In this document: piece by piece, positions 34,191 to 40,917 of the stretch
Layout: the number at the start of each line of letters is the position of its first letter
How positions within the stretch are numbered: the stretch's first letter is position 1
Assembly (NCBI RefSeq): GCF_002159625.1
Contig: NZ_NFIZ01000008.1
Location: forward strand, 1-64,000
Direction of reading: 5' to 3'
DNA: 64,000 nt
Source: Olsenella sp. An285
GTDB lineage: Bacteria > Actinomycetota > Coriobacteriia > Coriobacteriales > Atopobiaceae
Notes under the pieces: model-generated
Seen by the model: only the letters and a program-made list of their open reading frames with translations
What the model was told of the DNA's origin: nothing
Databases searched by the model: none
Position numbers and translations under genes: made by a program

Positions 34191-34224
34191 CTCCCTTTCG
34201 TTCAACAACCCGCACGAAAGGGAG
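34191..34224 (+). promoter_or_regulatory. Hairpin burying the htpG ribosome site (possible RNA thermometer)
   Basis: CTCCCTTTCGT (34191-34201) pairs perfectly with ACGAAAGGGAG (34214-34224) around a 12-base loop. The only ribosome site of htpG, AAAGGGAG, is the 3' arm, six bases before ATG 34231. An 11-bp stem masking this site in a heat-shock gene is the layout of a simple RNA thermometer. Function is inferred. Confidence 0.55.
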
Positions 34225-34230
34225 CGTCGC

Positions 34231-36255
34231 ATGCGCAAGTTCAAGACAGAGAGCAAGAAGCTGCTCGACCTCATGATCAACTCCATCTACACCAACCGCG
34301 AGATCTTCCTGCGCGAGCTGGTGTCCAACGCCTCGGACGCCATCGACAAGCTCTACCTCAAGAGCCTCACGGACAGCTCCGTGCAGGTGGACCAGGCCAA
34401 CCTCGCCATCAACGTGGCCTTTGACAAGGACGCTCGCACCATCACCGTCCAGGACAACGGCATCGGCATGACCGAGGCCGAGCTCGAGGAGAACCTCGGC
34501 ACCATCGCCCACTCCGGCTCCGAGGCCTTCAAGGAGGAGAACGCCGAGGCCCAGGGTGACGCGGTGGACATCATCGGCCGCTTTGGCGTGGGCTTCTACT
34601 CTGCCTTCATGGTCGCGCGCGAGGTCTCCGTCATCAGCCGCGCCTGGGGCTCCGACGACTGCTTCCGCTGGACCTCCGACGGCGTCGAGGGCTACACGAT
34701 CGAGCCCGTCCCCGCCGACGACCCCGCCTACCGCGACGCCTGCGGCACCACCATCGTCCTCACGCTCAAGGAGAACACCGAGGACGCCTCCTACGACGAG
34801 TTCCTGAGCGAGTGGAAGCTCCGCGAGCTCATCCGCCGCTACAGCAACTACGTGCGCTATCCCGTGCAGATGCTCGTGACCAAGAGCCGCGAGAAGGAGA
34901 AGCCCGCGGACGCCGGCGACGACTACAAGCCGGAGTGGGAGGAGTACACCGAGCTCGAGACCATCAACTCGATGACCCCCATCTGGAAGAAGCGCGCCTC
35001 CGAGGTCACCGACGAGGAGTACGCCGAGTTCTACAAGTCCACCTTCCACGACTGGGCGGACCCCGCGCGCACCTTCTCCCTGCACGCCGAGGGCACGCTC
35101 GAGTACGACGCCCTGCTCTTCGTCCCCGGCCAGGCGCCCTTCGACCTCTACAGCCGCGACTACGAGAAGGGCCTCGAGCTCTACAGCTCCAACGTCCTCA
35201 TCATGGAGAAGTGCGCCGACCTGCTGCCCGACTACTACAACTTCGTCCGCGGCGTCGTTGACTCCTCCGACGTCTCCCTCAACATCTCGCGCGAGACGCT
35301 CCAGCAGACTCGCCAGCTCCAGGCCATGGCGCGCCGCATAGAGAAGAAGATCACCTCCGAGCTCGAGGCCATGCGCGACAACGACCGCGAGACCTACGAG
35401 AAGTTCTTCGAGAACTTCGGTCGCGGCCTCAAGTACGGCATCTACTCCAGCTACGGCATGAAGAAGGACGAGCTCGCCGGGCTGCTCCTCTTCTGGAGCG
35501 CGCGCGAGCAGAAGATGGTCACGCTGCAGGAGTACGTGGCCGCCATGCCCGCGGGCCAGAAGGCCATCTACTACGCCGCCGGCGACGACCGCGAGCGCCT
35601 GTCCAAGATGCCCGTCGTGGAGGCCGTGCTCGCCAAGGGCTACGACGTCCTTCTCTGCACGCAGGACGTGGACGAGTTCTGCTTCCAGGCCATGCGCGAC
35701 TTCACGGCCAAGGGCCTGCCCAAGACCTACGAGGACGACGCCGCGCGCGAGGCGGCGGAGAAGGCCGTTGCCGACGGCGCCGAGCCCGAGGTCGAGGATC
35801 GCACCGTCGAGCTCAAGAACGTGACCTCCGGCGACCTTGACCTGGCCACCGACGAGGAGAAGAAGGAGGCCGAGGAGGCCACCAAGGCCAACGAGGGCCT
35901 GTTCGGCGCCATGAAGGACGCGCTGGGTGAGAAGGTCGAGAAGGTCGCGGTGTCCACGCGCCTGGCGGCCGACGGCGCCCCGGCCGTGATCACCTCCGAG
36001 GGTCCGCTCTCGCTTGAGATGGAGAAGGTCCTGGCCGCCGGCCCCGAGGCCGGTGAGGCCCCCAAGGCCGTGCGCGTGCTCGAGGTCAACGCCAAGCACC
36101 CCGTCTTCGAGAAGCTCCGCGCCGCGCAGGACGCCGGCGACGCCGAGAAGGTCAAGCTCTACGCCGGCCTGCTCTACAACCAGGCCCTGCTCGTCGAGGG
36201 CATCCTGCCCGAGGACCCCGTGGCCTTTGCCAGCCAGGTCTGCGAGCTGATGTAG
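34231..36255 (+). CDS. htpG: HtpG, Hsp90-family molecular chaperone
   Basis: A 674-residue ATP-dependent chaperone. The N-terminal GHKL ATPase shows NREIFLRELVSNASDAIDKL (residues 22-41), DNGIGM (ATP lid contact), GRFGVGFYSAFMV, and a middle domain with DLYSRDYEKGLELYSSNVLI and SLNISRETLQQTR carrying the catalytic Arg. A Lys/Glu-rich stretch near residues 540-560 makes it some 50 residues longer than the E. coli protein. It is a single-gene unit preceded by a ribosome-site-masking hairpin, consistent with heat control. Confidence 0.97.
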   Translation: MRKFKTESKKLLDLMINSIYTNREIFLRELVSNASDAIDKLYLKSLTDSSVQVDQANLAINVAFDKDARTITVQDNGIGMTEAELEENLGTIAHSGSEAFKEENAEAQGDAVDIIGRFGVGFYSAFMVAREVSVISRAWGSDDCFRWTSDGVEGYTIEPVPADDPAYRDACGTTIVLTLKENTEDASYDEFLSEWKLRELIRRYSNYVRYPVQMLVTKSREKEKPADAGDDYKPEWEEYTELETINSMTPIWKKRASEVTDEEYAEFYKSTFHDWADPARTFSLHAEGTLEYDALLFVPGQAPFDLYSRDYEKGLELYSSNVLIMEKCADLLPDYYNFVRGVVDSSDVSLNISRETLQQTRQLQAMARRIEKKITSELEAMRDNDRETYEKFFENFGRGLKYGIYSSYGMKKDELAGLLLFWSAREQKMVTLQEYVAAMPAGQKAIYYAAGDDRERLSKMPVVEAVLAKGYDVLLCTQDVDEFCFQAMRDFTAKGLPKTYEDDAAREAAEKAVADGAEPEVEDRTVELKNVTSGDLDLATDEEKKEAEEATKANEGLFGAMKDALGEKVEKVAVSTRLAADGAPAVITSEGPLSLEMEKVLAAGPEAGEAPKAVRVLEVNAKHPVFEKLRAAQDAGDAEKVKLYAGLLYNQALLVEGILPEDPVAFASQVCELM

Positions 36256-36579
36256 GCTTCTGCCGGCGAGTACGCCGGGACGCGCAACCGCGAGCCGCGA
36301 GCCGCGAGGGTATGCGCACCCCTTTTGAGGGTGTGTACACCTCGCGGCTCGCTCGTTCTTCTCGGCAGCTCGTCTACCAGCGAAAACGCGGAGTGCTTCT
36401 GGTGGTGAGTGTACATACCCTCAGCGCGGGGTGCGCATACCCTCGGTCGGGCAGCGCAAGGCCTCGCCCGTGGGGCGTTTTCAGCTTGGGCTACCGCTCC
36501 CCGCAGCCGAGCTTTCGGCGAGCGGTAAATTGCTATGCTCAAGAATCGGTGGGTGGCCAGAACGACGATCGGGGGACTC
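36256..36579. other. Intergenic region between htpG and the SixA-CHAD gene
   Basis: This 324-base gap is dominated by a nested palindrome (36305-36445). Its 5' side also forms a hairpin from GCCGCGAGG to CCTCGCGGC (36301-36349), which may end the htpG transcript. I see no gene. Confidence 0.6.
36305..36445. repeat. Nested palindrome built from four GAGGGTRTGYRCAC units
   Basis: The outer arms 36305-36322 and 36428-36445 are perfect 18-bp inverted repeats. Inside them, 36327-36340 and 36409-36422 are 14-bp inverted repeats with one mismatch, and all four arms share the GAGGGT(A/G)TG(C/T)(A/G)CAC core. The 68-base centre is unique. The shape is that of a miniature palindromic element. Confidence 0.7.
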
Positions 36580-37944
36580 ATGGTCAAGACGCTGGTGCTC
36601 GTTCGACATGGCGCTCCGGAGGCTACGTCGGCCTCCGGCTCGGACATGGACCGCAGGCTCACTACCGCAGGCGCCCGCGCGCTCAGGGTTTCGTACCCGC
36701 GCACGTTTGCCCTGCTGGGAGATGACGCCCGGCTGGCCATCTGGAGCAGCCCCGCCGTGCGCGCGCTCGAGACGGCTGACGTCGTCGCGGCCGCGACGGG
36801 CGTCGAGGACATCGAGGTCCACCAGTCCCTCTACACGCAGGACATCTCCGCGTTCATGACCGAGCTCGACGCCTGCGAGCTCCCGTGCGTCGTGGCCGTG
36901 GGGCACGCGCCCTTCGTCGACCACCTCGCCACGCGCCTGCTGGGCACGTGCCCTCCCTTTGGCAAGGGCACGGCCGTGGCCATCGACCTTCCCAGCGGCT
37001 TCTCCGGCCGCGGCGTCCTGCGCTGGTACGTCACGGGCCCAGAGATCACCTCCTGGGAGGAGCTCGCCGTGGTGGAGCACGCGGTCGCCGGCGCCACGAG
37101 CGTCCTTGCCGAGAAGTCCGACGCGTTTCTCGCCAGCCCGGAGAGCGCCGAGGCGCTGCGCCAGTTCCGCATCTCGCTCAGGCGCGTGCGCTCGCTCCTG
37201 CAGTTCCTGGCTCCGTGGCAGACCAAGAAGCAGAACCGTCGCTGCGAGCACGTCATCAAGGAGCTGCAGGTCGCGTCCGGCCGCCTGCGCGCGCTCGACA
37301 TCCTTTCTGACACCGTGGCAGGCCTCGTGGAGAGCGGCGAGCTGGGGGAGAACAGCCTCCTGCCCATGTCCTGCGCCAAGGAGCGCTCGCTCGAGTGCGC
37401 CTCGCTGATCACGCTCATGCGCAAGCGCCACTCCGCCAAGGAGCTCAAGAGGGTCTCCAAGGAGCTCGCGCACCACTTCTCCTGGAAGTCCAAGGTCACC
37501 GAGCGCGGGCTCACCGCGGACGACTTCCGCTCCCACTTCGATGACGAGTTCAACGCGGTGGACGAGGACCTCTTTGGTCTTGACCTGCGCGACGGCGACG
37601 CCGTCTACGTGGCGCGCCGCGACACCAAGGAGATGCACTACGTGGCCGAGCGCCTGGGCGAGGTCCTGGGCCCCGAGCGCGCCCAGATGAGCGAGTACCT
37701 CGACGAGATCCAGCGCGAGCTCGGCGCCCTCTCGGACGCGCGCAGCAACAAGCAGCTGGCGGACGAGTGCGCCAAGAGCCCGCGCTTCCGCGGCGTGCGC
37801 GCCGATCTTGGCGTGGTCGCGCGCGACCAGGCCGAGGTCGTCTCGGCCATCACCTCGGGCCTCAGGCGCCGCGAGGTCGAGGACCGCGAGACTGGGGACC
37901 GCGAGGCAGAGGACCGCGAGGCCGCCGATCCTAAGGAGGAGTAG
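36580..37944 (+). CDS. SixA-type histidine phosphatase fused to a CHAD domain
   Basis: A 454-residue two-domain protein. Residues 1-150 are a histidine phosphatase: LVLVRHGAPE (catalytic RHG), SSPAVRALETADVV and AVGHAPFV (second His). Residues about 165-430 are a CHAD domain, a helical fold of conserved His/Lys/Arg residues that binds polyphosphate (LRQFRISLRRVRSLLQFL, RCEHVIKELQ, ELGALSDARSNKQL). The tail is a DRE repeat encoded by three GGACCGCGAG units. ATG 36580 follows GGGGGA. The fusion suggests phosphohydrolase activity steered to polyphosphate; this is inference. Confidence 0.88.
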   Translation: MVKTLVLVRHGAPEATSASGSDMDRRLTTAGARALRVSYPRTFALLGDDARLAIWSSPAVRALETADVVAAATGVEDIEVHQSLYTQDISAFMTELDACELPCVVAVGHAPFVDHLATRLLGTCPPFGKGTAVAIDLPSGFSGRGVLRWYVTGPEITSWEELAVVEHAVAGATSVLAEKSDAFLASPESAEALRQFRISLRRVRSLLQFLAPWQTKKQNRRCEHVIKELQVASGRLRALDILSDTVAGLVESGELGENSLLPMSCAKERSLECASLITLMRKRHSAKELKRVSKELAHHFSWKSKVTERGLTADDFRSHFDDEFNAVDEDLFGLDLRDGDAVYVARRDTKEMHYVAERLGEVLGPERAQMSEYLDEIQRELGALSDARSNKQLADECAKSPRFRGVRADLGVVARDQAEVVSAITSGLRRREVEDRETGDREAEDREAADPKEE

Positions 37945-37947
37945 CGC

Positions 37948-39369
37948 GTGGGCGAGAAGAACCTGGGGGCCGAGGCCGCAACGATGGGCGCCTGGCGCGT
38001 GGAGCGCGACTCGATGGGCGAGATGCGCGTGCCCGCGGAAGCCCTCTGGGGCGCGCAGACCGAGCGCAGCCACGAGAACTTCCCCATTGGCGGCGAGCGC
38101 ATGCCCGAGGAGGTCGTGCGCGCCTTTGCCATAGTGAAGAAGGCCGCCGCCCGCGCCAACTGGCGCCTGGGGCGCCTGACGCCCGAGGCCTGCGACCTCA
38201 TCTGTGCCGCCGCGGACGAGGTCCTGGCCGGCCAGCACAAGGACGACTTCCCGCTCGTGGTTTGGCAGACGGGCTCCGGTACGCAGTCCAACATGAACAT
38301 GAACGAGGTCCTGGCCAACCGCGGAAACCAGATCGCGGCGGAGCGCGGGATCTCGCTCGAGAAGCCGCTCCACCCCAACGACTCGGTGAACATGAGTCAG
38401 TCGTCCAACGACACCTTCCCCACGGCCATGCACGTGGCGGCGGCGGTTGCTGTGACCGAGCGTCTGCTGCCCGCGATCGACCAGCTCGTGGCCACCCTGA
38501 GGCGCCTGGAGAAGGAGAACGCGGGCGTGGTCAAGAGCGGCCGCACGCACCTTCAGGACGCGGTGCCCATCTCGTTCTCTCAGGAGATCTCCGGCTGGCG
38601 CGGGCTTCTCGAGGGGTCGCGCGAGGAGCTCGCGGCCGCGATGCCGGGGCTCTATCGCCTGGCGCTGGGCGGAACCGCGGTGGGCACCGGCCTCAACGCC
38701 CCCGAGGGCTTTGACGAGGCCGTGGCCGCCGAGGTGGCCGAGCTCACGGGCCTGCCCTTCGTGACCGACCCCAACAAGTTCCGCGCGCTCACGGGCAAGG
38801 ACGCGCTCGTGTTCTCCCACGGCGCCGTGAAGGGCCTCGCCGCCAACATGATGAAGATCGCCAATGACGTCCGCTGGCTCGCGAGCGGCCCGCGCCTGGG
38901 CCTGGGCGAGATCACCATCCCGGCCAACGAGCCCGGCAGCTCCATCATGCCCGGCAAGGTCAACCCCACGCAGTGCGAGGCCGTGACCATGGTTGCCGTG
39001 CAGGTCATGGGAAACGACGCGACCATTGGCATGGCGGCCTCTCAGGGCAACTTCGAGCTCAACGTCTTCATGCCGGTCATCGCCTACAACTACCTGCAGT
39101 CCGTTCGCCTGCTCGCGGATGCGATCGTCTCGTTTGACGAGCGCTGCGCGAGTGGCATTACCGCCAACCGCGAGAAGATGGACGAGAACCTCCACCGCTC
39201 GCTCATGCTGGTCACGTGCCTCAACCCCCACATCGGCTACGACAACGCCGCGCGCGTTGCCAAGAAGGCCTTCGCCGAGGGGACGTCGCTCAAGGAGGCC
39301 TGCGTGGCGCTGGGGCTTCTCACCCCGGAGCGCTTCGACGAGGTCTTCCGTCCCGAGCAGATGTGTTAA
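37948..39369 (+). CDS. fumC: Class II fumarate hydratase
   Basis: A 473-residue fumarase interconverting fumarate and malate. [39 protein letters not shown], and the signature [16 protein letters not shown] (about 330-345) are complete. GTG 37948 lies 8 bases after AAGGAGG and 3 bases after the SixA-CHAD stop; ATG 37984 would drop a non-conserved extension. The last codons (EQMC, stop) run into a REP-like palindrome, whose TAA ends the protein. Confidence 0.95.
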   Translation: MGEKNLGAEAATMGAWRVERDSMGEMRVPAEALWGAQTERSHENFPIGGERMPEEVVRAFAIVKKAAARANWRLGRLTPEACDLICAAADEVLAGQHKDDFPLVVWQTGSGTQSNMNMNEVLANRGNQIAAERGISLEKPLHPNDSVNMSQSSNDTFPTAMHVAAAVAVTERLLPAIDQLVATLRRLEKENAGVVKSGRTHLQDAVPISFSQEISGWRGLLEGSREELAAAMPGLYRLALGGTAVGTGLNAPEGFDEAVAAEVAELTGLPFVTDPNKFRALTGKDALVFSHGAVKGLAANMMKIANDVRWLASGPRLGLGEITIPANEPGSSIMPGKVNPTQCEAVTMVAVQVMGNDATIGMAASQGNFELNVFMPVIAYNYLQSVRLLADAIVSFDERCASGITANREKMDENLHRSLMLVTCLNPHIGYDNAARVAKKAFAEGTSLKEACVALGLLTPERFDEVFRPEQMC

Positions 39370-39393
39370 TTGGGGACAGTCCCTAATTTACAG
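39364..39393. repeat. REP-like palindrome supplying the fumC stop codon
   Basis: TGTTAATTGGGGAC and GTCCCTAATTTACA face each other around a central A, with two mismatches relative to the perfect copy at 53593. The TGT-TAA of the left arm is the last codon and stop of fumC. Confidence 0.75.
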
Positions 39394-39497
39394 AAACTGG
39401 GATCTGCCAGAAGGGAACAGACCCTCAGATGGGCGCGCCCGGCACGCCTGCTCCCGCCCGCGCGCTATCATGGTTGCACCCTATAGAAAGGACCCTC

Positions 39498-40781
39498 ATG
39501 GCAGACCAGACCATCGCGACCCGCTGCGTCCAGGCCGGCTACACGCCCGGTGACGGCGAGCCGCGCCAGATCCCCATCGTCCAGTCCACCACGTTCAAGT
39601 ACGCCACCTCGGAGCACATGGGCCAGCTCTTTGACCTCGAGGCCTCCGGCTACTTCTACACGCGCCTCCAGAACCCCACCAACGATGCCGTGGCGGCCAA
39701 GATCGCCGCGCTCGAGGGCGGCGCCGCGGCCATGCTCACGAGCTCCGGCCAGGCGGCCAACTTCTTCGCGCTCTTCAACATCTGCGAGGCGGGCAGCCAC
39801 ATCGTGGCGAGCTCGGCCATCTACGGCGGCACGTACAACCTCATCGCCCACACCATGGCCAAGATGGGCATCGAGTCCACGTTCGTCTCGCCCGAGTGCA
39901 CCCCCGAGGAGCTCGAGGCCGCCTTCCGCCCCAACACGCGCGCCGTCTTTGGCGAGACCATCGCCAACCCCGCGCTCGACGTGCTGGACATCGAGCGCTT
40001 TGCCACGGCGGCCCACGCCCACGGCGTGCCGCTGATCGTGGACAACACCTTCCCCACGCCTGTCTTCTGCCGCCCGATCGAGTGGGGCGCGGACATCGTG
40101 ACCCACTCCACCACCAAGTACATGGACGGCCACGGCGTGGGCGTGGGCGGCGCCATCGTGGACTCCGGCAACTTCGACTGGATGGCCCACGCGGACAAGT
40201 TCCCCGGCCTCACCACGCCCGACGAGTCCTACCACGGCATCGTCTACGCCGAGAAGTTCGGCCAGGCCGGCGCCTTCATCACCAAGGCCACCTCGCAGCT
40301 CATGCGCGACCTCGGCTCCATCCAGAGCCCTCAGAACGCGTTCTACCTCAACATGGGCCTCGAGAGCCTGCACGTGCGCATGCCGCAGCACTTCAAGAAC
40401 GGCCTCGCCGTGGCGGAGTACCTCGAGAAGAGCGACAAGGTCACGAGCGTGCGCTTCCCGCACCTCCCGTCCGACCCGTACTACGCGCTCGCCCAGAAGT
40501 ACCTGCCCGAGGGCGGCTCCGGCGTCGTGTCCTTCGAGCTTGCCGGCGGCCGTGCGGCTGCCGAGAAGTTCATGGCGGCCCTGCGCCTCGCCGCGATCGA
40601 GACGCACGTGGCGGACGCCCGCACCTGCTGCCTGCACCCGGCCTCCGCGACGCACCGCCAGATGAACGACGAGGAGCTGGCCGCCGCCGGCATCTCGCCC
40701 GCGATGGTGCGCTTCTCGTGCGGCCTCGAGGGCACCGAGGACCTCATCGCCGACATCGAGCAGGCGCTCGCCGCGATCTAG
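39498..40781 (+). CDS. O-acetylhomoserine sulfhydrylase-type PLP enzyme (MetY-like)
   Basis: A 427-residue Cys/Met-metabolism PLP enzyme. TRCVQAGYTPGDGEPRQIPI at the N-terminus, SSGQAANFFALF, ASSAIYGGTYNL, VDNTFPTPVFCRPIEWGADI and THSTTKYMDGHG (PLP Lys near 206) are typical of the MetY branch, which uses sulfide to make homocysteine from O-acetylhomoserine. ATG 39498 follows AGAAAGGA. It stands alone between two palindromic elements. Cystathionine synthase or lyase activity is less likely given the N-terminal pattern. Confidence 0.92.
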   Translation: MADQTIATRCVQAGYTPGDGEPRQIPIVQSTTFKYATSEHMGQLFDLEASGYFYTRLQNPTNDAVAAKIAALEGGAAAMLTSSGQAANFFALFNICEAGSHIVASSAIYGGTYNLIAHTMAKMGIESTFVSPECTPEELEAAFRPNTRAVFGETIANPALDVLDIERFATAAHAHGVPLIVDNTFPTPVFCRPIEWGADIVTHSTTKYMDGHGVGVGGAIVDSGNFDWMAHADKFPGLTTPDESYHGIVYAEKFGQAGAFITKATSQLMRDLGSIQSPQNAFYLNMGLESLHVRMPQHFKNGLAVAEYLEKSDKVTSVRFPHLPSDPYYALAQKYLPEGGSGVVSFELAGGRAAAEKFMAALRLAAIETHVADARTCCLHPASATHRQMNDEELAAAGISPAMVRFSCGLEGTEDLIADIEQALAAI

Positions 40782-40787
40782 GGGGTT

Positions 40788-40878
40788 GGCCCGGCGGCCC
40801 GCCCGACCTATCCCCGTGCTCAGACAGCTTGCTGCGCAAGAACTGCGCGCGGGAATACGTCGGGCGGGCCGCCGGGCC
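40788..40878. repeat. Long inverted repeat between metY-like and beta-galactosidase genes
   Basis: 40788-40807 and 40859-40878 are perfect 20-bp GC-rich inverted repeats. The inner flanks TATCCCCG and CGGGAATA extend the pairing with one wobble, and CTTG-CTGCG-CAAG forms an apical hairpin. No U-run follows, so this is more than an ordinary terminator, though it may stop transcripts. Confidence 0.7.
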
Positions 40879-40917
40879 GCCTAGTTCGGGTGGTGCCTTT
40901 ACCGGGAGGTTTGTGAC

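Noticed and set aside
34112-34230. CIRCE or HspR (HAIR) operator upstream of htpG
   Set aside because: The two inverted repeats present match neither TTAGCACTC/GAGTGCTAA nor CTTGAGT/ACTCAAG.
36481-39231. 916-codon open frame on the minus strand
   Set aside because: It is the antisense of the SixA-CHAD and fumC genes. GC-rich codon bias leaves such frames open; the translation is low complexity with no family motif.
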